From NCBI RefSeq assembly GCF_014596525.1, contig NZ_MSJP01000022.1:124001-188000 (forward strand): DNA of 64,000 nt, given 5' to 3'. Source of the stretch: Streptomyces sp. CBMA291 (GTDB lineage: Bacteria > Actinomycetota > Actinomycetes > Streptomycetales > Streptomycetaceae). A program made the position numbers and the translations under genes. The notes beneath the pieces were generated by a model that did no database searches, was not told the origin of the DNA, and was given only the letters and a program-made list of their open reading frames with translations. Positions 26,260 through 34,389 of the stretch are shown in pieces (position 1 is the stretch's first letter; the number at the start of each line of letters is the position of its first letter).

Positions 26260-27993
26260 GTGCTCACAAGACTTCTCCGAACCCACCTCGGGCCCTACCG
26301 AAAACCGATAGCGCTGCTCGTGCTGCTGCAATTCCTGCAGACCTGCGCGAGCCTCTACCTGCCGACCCTGAACGCGGACATCATCGACAACGGCGTCGTC
26401 GCCGGGGACACCGGTTACATCCTGCGGGCCGGCGGCCTGATGATCGGCGTCTCCGTCGTCCAGGTCGTCTGCAACGTCGGCGCCGTGTACTACGGCGCGC
26501 GGACCGCCTCCGCGCTCGGGCGGGACGTACGCGGCGCGGTCTTCGACCGGGTGCAGTCGTTCTCCGCGCGAGAGCTGGGCAACTTCGGCGCGCCCTCGCT
26601 GATCACCCGTACGACCAACGACGTCCAGCAGGTCCAGATGCTGGTCCTGATGGCGTTCACGCTGATGGTCTCCGCGCCGATCATGTGCGTCGGCGGCATC
26701 GTGATGGCCCTCGGGCAGGACGTGCCGCTGTCGGGCGTGCTGCTCGCGGTGGTGCCGGTGCTCGCGATCGCGGTCTCCCTGATCGTCCGGCGGATGCGCC
26801 CGCTGTTCCGCACCATGCAGACGCGCCTCGACACGGTGAACCGGGTGCTGCGCGAGCAGATCACCGGCAACCGGGTCATCCGTGCCTTCGTCCGGGACGA
26901 CTACGAGGCGGAACGGTTCCGCGGTGCCAACGGTGAGCTGACCGACGTGTCGATGGCCACCGGCCGGCTGATGGCGCTGATGTTCCCGACGGTGATGACC
27001 GTGGTGAACATCTCCAGCGTCGCCGTCGTCTGGTTCGGCGCGCACCGCATCGACAGCGGCGGGATGCAGATCGGCGCGCTGACCGCGTTCCTCGCCTATC
27101 TGATGCAGATCGTGATGGCGGTCATGATGGCCACCTTCATGTTCATGATGGTGCCGCGCGCCGAGGTCTGCGCCGAGCGCATCGAGGAGGTCCTCGGGAC
27201 CGAGTCCAGCGTGGTGCCGCCGTCGAAGCCGGTGACCACCCTCGACCGGCGCGGCCATCTGGAGATCAAGGGCGCCGACTTCCGCTACCCCGGCGCCGAG
27301 GAGTCCGTCCTCAAGGACGTCGGGCTGGTCGCGCGCCCCGGTGAGACCACCGCCGTGATCGGCTCCACCGGCAGCGGCAAGTCCACCCTCCTGGGGCTCG
27401 TCCCGAGGCTCTTCGACGCGACCGGCGGCGAGGTCCTCGTCGACGGCGTGGACGTCCGCTCGCTCGACCCCGCCCTCATGGCGAGGACCGTCGGGCTCGT
27501 CCCCCAGAAGCCGTACCTCTTCTCCGGGACCGTCGCCACCAACCTGCGCTACGGCAAGCCGGACGCCACCGACGAGGAACTGTGGCACGCCCTCGAAGTG
27601 GCCCAGGCGGCCGACTTCGTACGGAAGCTGGAGAACGGTCTGGACGCGCCGATCGCCCAGGGCGGCACCAATGTCTCCGGCGGCCAGCGCCAGCGCCTCG
27701 CCATCGCGCGGACCCTGGTGCAGCGGCCGGAGATCTATCTGTTCGACGACTCGTTCTCCGCCCTCGACTACGAGACGGACGCGCTGCTGCGCGCCGCGCT
27801 CTCCGAGGAGACGGCGGACGCGACCGTGGTGATCGTCGCCCAGCGGGTCTCCACCATCCGTGACGCCGACCGGATCATCGTCCTCGACGAGGGCCGGGTC
27901 GTCGGCACCGGGCGGCACCGGGAGCTGATGGCGGAGAACGAGACGTACCGGGAGATCGTCCTCTCCCAGCTCACCGAGGCGGAGGCAGCCTGA
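26260..27993 (+). CDS. ABC exporter half-transporter, degenerate ATPase site subunit
   Basis: A 577-residue fused membrane/ATPase subunit. GTG 26260 follows GTAGGA and gives the family N-terminus MLTRLLRTHL; GTG 26239 would add seven residues. Six membrane helices lie in the first half. The nucleotide domain has Walker A GSTGSGKST, Q-loop LVPQKPYLF and a canonical signature VSGGQRQR. Walker B ends LFDDS instead of LLDEA, and the H-loop reads VAQRVST with Gln for His. These changes are typical of the non-hydrolysing partner in asymmetric heterodimeric exporters. Stop and next start overlap (27993), so the two halves are made together. Confidence 0.9.
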   Translation: MLTRLLRTHLGPYRKPIALLVLLQFLQTCASLYLPTLNADIIDNGVVAGDTGYILRAGGLMIGVSVVQVVCNVGAVYYGARTASALGRDVRGAVFDRVQSFSARELGNFGAPSLITRTTNDVQQVQMLVLMAFTLMVSAPIMCVGGIVMALGQDVPLSGVLLAVVPVLAIAVSLIVRRMRPLFRTMQTRLDTVNRVLREQITGNRVIRAFVRDDYEAERFRGANGELTDVSMATGRLMALMFPTVMTVVNISSVAVVWFGAHRIDSGGMQIGALTAFLAYLMQIVMAVMMATFMFMMVPRAEVCAERIEEVLGTESSVVPPSKPVTTLDRRGHLEIKGADFRYPGAEESVLKDVGLVARPGETTAVIGSTGSGKSTLLGLVPRLFDATGGEVLVDGVDVRSLDPALMARTVGLVPQKPYLFSGTVATNLRYGKPDATDEELWHALEVAQAADFVRKLENGLDAPIAQGGTNVSGGQRQRLAIARTLVQRPEIYLFDDSFSALDYETDALLRAALSEETADATVVIVAQRVSTIRDADRIIVLDEGRVVGTGRHRELMAENETYREIVLSQLTEAEAA

Positions 27994-29918
27994 TGGCCGG
28001 TCCTGGCGGACGCATGATGGCCGGTGGCGGCCCCGACCAGCGGTCGATGGACTTCAAGGGGTCGGGCAAGCGGCTGCTGCGGCAGCTGGCGCCCGAACGC
28101 GGCGCGCTCTGGGTGATGCTGATCGCCGGTGTGCTGTCGGTGGCCGCCTCGGTGGTCGGTCCGAAGGTGCTCGGCAAGGCGACCGACCTCGTCTTCGCGG
28201 GGGTGCTCGGACGTCAGATCCAGGGCGGCACGAAGGCGGAGGCGATCGAACGCCTGCGGGCTTCGGGCGACTCCGGCATGGCGGACATGCTGTCCGGGGT
28301 CGACTTCACCCCCGGGCAGGGGATCGACTTCGGCGCCGTCGGTTCGGTGCTGCTCGTGGTCCTCGGCGTGTACGTGGCGGCGGGCCTGCTCATGCTGGTC
28401 TCGACGCGCATGTCGATCAAGGTGATCAACCGGACGGTCTACCGGATGCGGGAGGACGTCCAGACGAAGCTGGCGCGGCTCCCCCTGTCGTACTTCGACA
28501 AGGCGCAGCGCGGCGAGGTGCTCTCACGGGCGACCAACGACATCGACAACATCTCGCAGACGCTCCAGCAGTCGATGGGGCAGCTGATCAACTCGCTGCT
28601 CACCATCGTGGGCGTCCTCGCGATGATGTTCTGGATCTCGCCGCTGCTCGCCCTGGTGGCCCTGGTGACGGTGCCGGTGTCGGTGTTCGTCGCGGCGAAG
28701 ATCGGCAAGCGCTCGCAACCGCACTTCGTCCAGCAGTGGAAGTCCACGGGCACGCTCAACGCGCACGTGGAGGAGATGTACAGCGGACACGCCCTGGTCA
28801 AGGTCTTCGGCCGGCAGGAGGAGTCCGCGCGGGACTTCCGCGAGCAGAACGAGGCGCTGTACGAGGCCGGGTTCAAGGCCCAGTTCAACAGCGGTGTCAT
28901 GCAGCCGGTGATGTTCTTCATCTCGAACCTCAACTACGTCCTGGTGGCCGTGGTCGGCGGTCTGCGGGTGGCGAGCGGCACGCTCTCCATCGGTGACGTG
29001 CAGGCGTTCATCCAGTACTCGCGCCAGTTCTCGATGCCGCTGACGCAGGTCGCCTCGATGGCGAACCTGGTGCAGTCGGGCGTCGCCTCGGCCGAGCGGA
29101 TCTTCGAGCTGCTCGACGCCGAGGAGCAGGAGCCGGACGCGCCGACGAGCGAGAAGCCGGTGGACCTCAAGGGCAAGGTGGCCCTGGAGAAGGTGTCCTT
29201 CCGCTACGAGGAGGACAAGCCGCTCATCGAGGACCTGTCGCTCGTCGTGGAGCCGGGCCAGACGGTCGCGATCGTCGGCCCGACGGGTGCGGGCAAGACG
29301 ACCCTGGTGAACCTGCTGATGCGGTTCTACGAGGTGACGGGCGGCCGGATCACCCTGGACGGGGTGGACATCGCGAGGATGTCCAGGGAGGGGCTGCGGT
29401 CCGGGATCGGCATGGTCCTCCAGGACACCTGGCTGTTCGGCGGGACCATCGCGGAGAACATCGCGTACGGCGCGACCCGGGAGGTGACCCGGGAGGAGAT
29501 CGAGGCGGCGGCGCGCGCGGCGCACGCCGACCGGTTCGTCCGGACCCTGCCCGAGGGGTACGACACCGTCATCGACGACGACGGCGCGGGGGTGAGCGCG
29601 GGTGAGAAGCAGCTGATCACGATCGCCCGCGCGTTCCTGTCCGACCCGGTGATCCTCGTCCTCGACGAGGCGACCAGTTCGGTGGACACCCGGACCGAGG
29701 TCCTGATCCAGAAGGCGATGGCGCGGCTCGCGCACGGGCGGACCTCGTTCGTGATCGCGCACCGGCTCTCCACGATCCGGGACGCGGACGTGATCCTGGT
29801 GATGGAGAACGGTTCGATCGTCGAGCAGGGCACCCACGAGGAGCTGCTGACGTCCGGCGGGGCGTACGCCCGGCTGTACGCGGCGCAGTTCGCGCAGGCG
29901 GTGGCGGAGGTCGACTGA
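27993..29918 (+). CDS. ABC exporter half-transporter, catalytic partner
   Basis: A 641-residue partner starting at ATG 27993, overlapping the upstream stop. It has a Gly/Met-rich cytosolic N-terminus, then the type IV exporter membrane domain with an insertion of about 50 residues between the first helices. The ATPase domain has Walker A GPTGAGKTT, Walker B VLDEATSSVD with catalytic Glu, and an H-loop IAHRLST with His. Its signature reads VSAGEKQ instead of SGGQ. Together with the upstream half it makes one competent and one degenerate site, as in TM287/288-type exporters. The substrate is probably a lipid or drug-like molecule; not determinable here. Confidence 0.9.
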   Translation: MAGPGGRMMAGGGPDQRSMDFKGSGKRLLRQLAPERGALWVMLIAGVLSVAASVVGPKVLGKATDLVFAGVLGRQIQGGTKAEAIERLRASGDSGMADMLSGVDFTPGQGIDFGAVGSVLLVVLGVYVAAGLLMLVSTRMSIKVINRTVYRMREDVQTKLARLPLSYFDKAQRGEVLSRATNDIDNISQTLQQSMGQLINSLLTIVGVLAMMFWISPLLALVALVTVPVSVFVAAKIGKRSQPHFVQQWKSTGTLNAHVEEMYSGHALVKVFGRQEESARDFREQNEALYEAGFKAQFNSGVMQPVMFFISNLNYVLVAVVGGLRVASGTLSIGDVQAFIQYSRQFSMPLTQVASMANLVQSGVASAERIFELLDAEEQEPDAPTSEKPVDLKGKVALEKVSFRYEEDKPLIEDLSLVVEPGQTVAIVGPTGAGKTTLVNLLMRFYEVTGGRITLDGVDIARMSREGLRSGIGMVLQDTWLFGGTIAENIAYGATREVTREEIEAAARAAHADRFVRTLPEGYDTVIDDDGAGVSAGEKQLITIARAFLSDPVILVLDEATSSVDTRTEVLIQKAMARLAHGRTSFVIAHRLSTIRDADVILVMENGSIVEQGTHEELLTSGGAYARLYAAQFAQAVAEVD

Positions 29919-29968
29919 GCCTCGGCCTTCCTGGTGGCGGGGGGCGTCGGCCTTCCGTACGACGGGAC

Positions 29969-30012
29969 GGGACCGGACCGGCCGCGTGTGCGGCGGGTCC
30001 GGTCCCGTTTCC
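29969..30012 (+). terminator. Rho-independent terminator after the ABC exporter
   Basis: A long stem, GGGACCGGACC-g-GCCGC pairing with GCGGC-g-GGTCCGGTCCC (29969-30006), is followed by GTTTCCGTTTCC. It separates the exporter from the convergent DUF11 gene. Confidence 0.8.
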
Positions 30013-30043
30013 GTTTCCTTGTGTGCGGGTGGGTGGGTTCAGG

Positions 30044-32932
30044 TCAGCCGCGGGCCGCCTTGCCGGGGCTCTTGGCCCGGTCGTGGCCGTAGCCGTCGCC
30101 GTAGCCGTGGTCGCCGTTCGGGCAGCCTTCCTCGCCGTACTCCCCGGGCGGGCAGGCGGCGGGGACGCGGAGGGTGACCGGGGGGCTTTCGACGGTGGTG
30201 CCGCCGGGTCCGGTGCCGGTGGCCTTGGCGGTGTTGGTGACGTGTCCGGCGACTGCGTCGGCTTCGGTGACCGTGTAGCTCGCGTGGCAGGTGGCGCTCG
30301 CGCCGGGAGTCAGGGTCGTCGGCTCGCAGACGACGTCGTCGGCCCGGTCGTCGGTGACCGTGATGCCGGTGAGGGTCGTGGTGCCGGTGTTGGTCACGGT
30401 GTACGTGTAGGCGATCCGGTCGCCCGGTTCGACGGGTCCCGCGGTGTCGGCCCTCTTCGTCACGGTCAGCCTGGACGTCGGGGCGGTGACGTCGAGGGTG
30501 ACCTCGGCGACCGGGCTCCGGACGTCCTCGCCGCCCGGTCCCGTGCCGCTCGCCCGTGCCTGGTTGGTGACGTGTCCGGCGGTGCCGTCGGCCTCGGTGA
30601 CCGTGTAGGTCGCGTGGCAGGTGGCGCTCGTGCCGGGAGCGAGGGTCGTCGGGTCGCAGGTGACGTCGGTGGCGTGGTCGTCCTCGACCGTGATGCCGGT
30701 GAGGGTCGTGGTGCCGGTGTTGGTCACGGTGTACGTGTAGGCGACGCTCTGGCCGACGCTGACCGGGCCCGGGGTGTCGGCCCGCTTGGTGAGGCCGAGG
30801 GAGGAGGTGCCGATGACGTCCAGGGTGACTTCGGCGAAGGGGCTGAGGACGGGCTCGCCGCCCGGGTCGGCGGCGGTGGCGCGTGCCTGGTTGGTGAGGT
30901 GGCCGAGGGCGAGGTCCGCCTGGGTGACCGTGTAGGTCGCGTGGCAGGTGGCGCTCGCGCCGGGGGCCAGGGTCGTCGGGTCGCAGGTGACGTGGGTGGC
31001 GTGGTCGTCCGTGACGGTGAGACCGGTGAGGGTGGTGTGGCCGGTGTTGGTCACGGTGTACGTGTAGGCGACGCTCTGGCCGACGTTCACCGGGCCGGGG
31101 GTGTCGGCGCTCTTGGTGAGGCCGAGGGAGGAGGTGCCGACGATGGGGACGGTGGCGTCGGTCGGCGGGGACTCGATGGGGCCGCCGCCGGAGGTGCCGG
31201 TGGCCTTGGCCGTATTGGTGACGTGTCCGGTCTGGGCGTCGGCGGCGGTCACGACGTAGCCGCCCCGGCAGGTGGTGTGGTCGCCGGGGCTGCCGGACGG
31301 GGCCAGGGTGGTGGCGTCGCAGGTGATGCCGGTGACGCGGTCGTCGACGATGGCGAGGCCGGTGATCTCGGTGCCGCCCTCGTTGGTGACGAGGTAGCTG
31401 TAGGGCACGGTGTCGCCGACGCCGAACGGTCCTTCGGTGTCGACGCTCTTGACGACGCTGATGCCGGGGGGCGCGTCGATGGGCACGGTGACGGTGGAGT
31501 CGGGCGACTCGACCGGGTCGCCGCCGGAGGTGCCGGTGGCGCGCGCGGTGTTGGTGACGTGGCCCCGGGCGACATCGGCGGCGGTGATCCGGTAGGTGCC
31601 GGTGCAGGTGACCGTCTGTCCCGGCGCCAGGACGGTGACCGGGCAGTCGACGGTTCCGACCGTCGGGTCGTGCACGGCGAGGTCGTTGACCGGGGTGTTG
31701 CCGGAGTTGGTGACCACGAAGTCGTACGCGGCGGGGGTGCCGACGACGAGTTCGCCGGGCCTCGGCTCGTGGACCTGCTTGACCAGGTTCAGCTCGGGCA
31801 GCGGCTGGTCGGTGCCGACCGTGAGGTTGCGGATCAGGTGCACGTCGGTGAAGAGGCCGGTGGATCCGGCGAATCCGAACTTGTAGGTGGCGGGCACGGG
31901 GGTGGGGGCCGGGGTCTGGAGGACCTGGCGCGAGCCCTGGCCGTCGTTGAAGTCGACGGAGACGGTGAGCACCGGGTCGGGGGCCGGGGTCATGTGGACG
32001 TTCACCCGGCGCCGGGAGGGTTCGAGCAGGGTCTCCGCCTGGGCCGGGGTGACGCCGGGCGGCATCAGGGTGAGCGGGCCCTGGAGGGTGCCGGGCAGGG
32101 TGGAGGGCCAGGGCCCGGTGGTGGTGAGGTTGCCAGTGGTGGCGGTCATGAAGCAGTAGCCGACGGTGCCGTCGCCGGGCCCGCGCAGGGTGACCATGTT
32201 GGCGCCGGGGGCCGGGACGCGGATGCCGGTACCGGCCGGGGAGCGGGTGGGGCAGCCGTCGCCCCGGTGCTCCCAGTCTCCGAAGTAGTTGCCGAGGACG
32301 TCGAGTCCGACGCCGAGGTAGCCGCGGTCGACGCCGGGCAGGAACGCGAGACCGGGATCGTCGTCGGGGAGTTTCTGGGCGTAGCCGAGGCTGCCGCCGA
32401 AGGCTCCGGGGTGGGTGAGGGTGACGTCTCCGTTGACCAGGAAGAAGGAGATGCCGTCGGCCGGTGTGTTCGGCGTGGTGCTGCCGTACTGCCACTGGTC
32501 GAAGGTGACGTCGAGGCCGTTTCCGGCCGGGAGTGCCTGGTCGAAGAGGACGGCGCCGCTCTTGTCGTTGCCGGAGTCGGTGAGCCGGAGGTAGCCGTGG
32601 GGTGCGGCGTCCATGGGGGGTACGGGGCCGGTGCCGGGGGTCGCGCAGCCGCCGAGCGGATGGTTGCCGGGGCCTTCGGGCTCCGGGGCCGCGCCGGTGA
32701 GGCAGGCGGCGCCGACGGTGGTGAACCGGGGGTCGGCGGTGGCTCCGGTGAAGGTCTCGTCGAGCAGGGGGACCCCGGCGCGGGGCGCGGCGGGGCGGGG
32801 GACGGGACCGGCGGCACGGGCCAGGGCGCTCGGGGTCAGGGCGGCGCCGAGCAGGCCGAGGGTGGCGGCGGCGGCCACGAGGCGGCGGGCCCGGGAACGC
32901 GGGACCGGAGGCCCGCAGTCGCTTCTCTTCAT
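30044..32932 (-). CDS. Secreted lectin-like protein with five DUF11 repeats
   Basis: A 962-residue exported protein whose signal peptide ends near residue 41 (SALARAAG). Residues about 55-390 form a legume-lectin-like beta domain (LLDETFTG, DGISFFLVNGD, FGGSLGYAQ, GYLGVGLDVLGNY). Five DUF11 Ig-like repeats follow, each starting like LTKxADTxGPVxVGQ and ending HVTNxAxATGTxxGG, with repeats 3-5 nearly identical at the DNA level. The tail is short and Gly/Tyr/His-rich, with no LPxTG or membrane helix. A cell-surface adhesive or matrix role is inferred. The identical repeats make copy-number change by recombination likely. Confidence 0.82.
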   Translation of the reverse strand: MKRSDCGPPVPRSRARRLVAAAATLGLLGAALTPSALARAAGPVPRPAAPRAGVPLLDETFTGATADPRFTTVGAACLTGAAPEPEGPGNHPLGGCATPGTGPVPPMDAAPHGYLRLTDSGNDKSGAVLFDQALPAGNGLDVTFDQWQYGSTTPNTPADGISFFLVNGDVTLTHPGAFGGSLGYAQKLPDDDPGLAFLPGVDRGYLGVGLDVLGNYFGDWEHRGDGCPTRSPAGTGIRVPAPGANMVTLRGPGDGTVGYCFMTATTGNLTTTGPWPSTLPGTLQGPLTLMPPGVTPAQAETLLEPSRRRVNVHMTPAPDPVLTVSVDFNDGQGSRQVLQTPAPTPVPATYKFGFAGSTGLFTDVHLIRNLTVGTDQPLPELNLVKQVHEPRPGELVVGTPAAYDFVVTNSGNTPVNDLAVHDPTVGTVDCPVTVLAPGQTVTCTGTYRITAADVARGHVTNTARATGTSGGDPVESPDSTVTVPIDAPPGISVVKSVDTEGPFGVGDTVPYSYLVTNEGGTEITGLAIVDDRVTGITCDATTLAPSGSPGDHTTCRGGYVVTAADAQTGHVTNTAKATGTSGGGPIESPPTDATVPIVGTSSLGLTKSADTPGPVNVGQSVAYTYTVTNTGHTTLTGLTVTDDHATHVTCDPTTLAPGASATCHATYTVTQADLALGHLTNQARATAADPGGEPVLSPFAEVTLDVIGTSSLGLTKRADTPGPVSVGQSVAYTYTVTNTGTTTLTGITVEDDHATDVTCDPTTLAPGTSATCHATYTVTEADGTAGHVTNQARASGTGPGGEDVRSPVAEVTLDVTAPTSRLTVTKRADTAGPVEPGDRIAYTYTVTNTGTTTLTGITVTDDRADDVVCEPTTLTPGASATCHASYTVTEADAVAGHVTNTAKATGTGPGGTTVESPPVTLRVPAACPPGEYGEEGCPNGDHGYGDGYGHDRAKSPGKAARG

Positions 32933-33130
32933 GCCAGAGGTATGGACACAGAGAGCGACCCATTATCACATTGAGCTATCGATCCAGGTGAATTCGCCCT
33001 TACGAGCGACCGCGTGTCCGGCCGACCGGGTAGCACCGGCCGGGGGGAGTCGGGCCCGAACGGCACGGCTCAGCGGTCCGGCCGCGAGCCCGGCCTGATC
33101 CGGAAGACCCAAGCGGCCCAAGAAACCCAA

Positions 33131-33202
33131 GCGACCCAAGCGACCCAAGCGACCCAAGCGACCCAAGCGACCCAAGCGACCCAAGCGACCCAAGCGACCC
33201 AG
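33131..33202. repeat. 9-bp tandem repeat (VNTR-like) after the sigma factor gene
   Basis: GCGACCCAA is repeated seven times perfectly, with degenerate units on both sides (33110-33215), starting about 20 bp beyond the sigma gene stop at 33222. It lies in the 289-bp gap between that gene and the DUF11 gene. The unit length keeps reading frame, but no gene reads through it. Confidence 0.9.
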
Positions 33203-33221
33203 GAAACCCAGAAGACACGGT

Positions 33222-34241
33222 CTAGTCGAGATAGCCGCGTAACTGGTCCGCGTAGGCGTGGTCGCGGAGCTTGGCGAGGGTCTTGGACTCGATCTGGCGG
33301 ATGCGTTCCCTGGTGACCCCGAAGATGCGGCCTATCTCCTCCAGGGTGCGGGGGCGGCCGTCGGCGAGGCCGTAGCGGAGCTGGACCACCTTGCGTTCGC
33401 GCTCGCCGAGGGTGGAGAGGACGTCCTCCAGGTGCCGGCGCAGCAGCAGGAAGGCGGCCGACTCCACCGGGGAGGCGGCGTCGCCGTCCTCGATGAGGTC
33501 GCCGAGGGCGACGTCGTCCTCCTCGCCGACGGGGGCGTGCAGCGAGACGGGTTCCTGGGCGAGCCGCAGCACCTCGCCGACCCGCTCGGGCGCCAGGTCG
33601 AGCCGGGCGGCGACCTCCTCGGCGGTGGGTTCCTGCCCCTGTTCCTGGAGCATCCGGCGCTGGACCCGGACGACCCGGTTGATCAGCTCCACGACGTGCA
33701 CCGGAACCCGGATGGTCCGCGCCTGGTCGGCCAGGGCCCGGGACATCGCCTGGCGGATCCACCAGGTGGCGTAGGTGGAGAACTTGTAGCCGCGTGCGTA
33801 GTCGAACTTCTCCACGGCCCTGATGAGGCCGAGATTGCCCTCCTGGACGAGGTCCAGCATGGTCAGGCCCCGGCCCACGTACCGCTTGGCGACGGAGACG
33901 ACGAGCCGCAGATTGGCCTCGATGAGGCGGCGCTTGGCGATCCGGCCGAGGACGACGAGCCGGTCCAGGTCGCCCGCGAGCCGGGAATCGAGGTCGGGGG
34001 TCCCGGCGAGTTTCTCCTCCGCGAAGAGACCGGCCTCGATCCGGCGGGCGAGGTCGACCTCGTCCGCCGCGGTGAGCAGCGGGATGCGGCCGATCTCCCG
34101 GAGGTACTGGCGGAACAGGTCCGAGGAGGGCCCGTTGCCGCCGAGGTCTCCGGTGCGGCGGCGCTGGGGCGGTACCTGCGCCTCCGCCGTACTGTCCCCT
34201 TCGGGTTCGGCCGGTTCCTGCGACACGGTCTGGGTCTGCAC
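33222..34241 (-). CDS. hrdA: Group 2 sigma-70 factor (HrdA-like)
   Basis: A 339-residue sigma factor without region 1.1. Region 1.2 ([17 protein letters not shown]), 2.1-2.4 ([46 protein letters not shown]), region 3 and region 4 ([33 protein letters not shown]) are all present. Region 2.4 and the 4.2 helix match the principal-sigma type, so it should read HrdB-like promoters. Lying 148 bp downstream of dnaG, as in Streptomyces hrdA loci, gives the name; HrdC or HrdD cannot be excluded by sequence alone. A GC-rich N-terminal extension of about 40 residues is low-complexity. Confidence 0.85.
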   Translation of the reverse strand: MQTQTVSQEPAEPEGDSTAEAQVPPQRRRTGDLGGNGPSSDLFRQYLREIGRIPLLTAADEVDLARRIEAGLFAEEKLAGTPDLDSRLAGDLDRLVVLGRIAKRRLIEANLRLVVSVAKRYVGRGLTMLDLVQEGNLGLIRAVEKFDYARGYKFSTYATWWIRQAMSRALADQARTIRVPVHVVELINRVVRVQRRMLQEQGQEPTAEEVAARLDLAPERVGEVLRLAQEPVSLHAPVGEEDDVALGDLIEDGDAASPVESAAFLLLRRHLEDVLSTLGERERKVVQLRYGLADGRPRTLEEIGRIFGVTRERIRQIESKTLAKLRDHAYADQLRGYLD

Positions 34242-34389
34242 GGCGGGCGACCTCCAGGGAGGGGCGGAACGGCTCCGTCACCCAGTGTGGGGTACGACAC
34301 ATCTCCGCCACGAGGGGCGTGCGGTGACTTTTTGGGACCGGTGGGTGACGGTACGTACGGCGGTGGGGGCGGGGCCGTGCGCGGGTGCG

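Noticed and set aside
30023-32974. 983-residue plus-strand frame and a 976-residue second minus-strand frame over the DUF11 gene
   Set aside because: Both are antisense or shifted shadows made stop-free by high G+C and by the repeats; only the 962-residue frame has a signal peptide and recognisable domains.
33110-33215. Repeat block as a CRISPR array
   Set aside because: Units are 9 bp and contiguous with no spacers; no cas genes are in the window.
33070-34311. Frame encoding a VAWVAW... repeat after the sigma factor
   Set aside because: The repeat peptide is just the 9-bp DNA repeat read in a shifted frame; the rest is antiparallel to known domains in the wrong frame.
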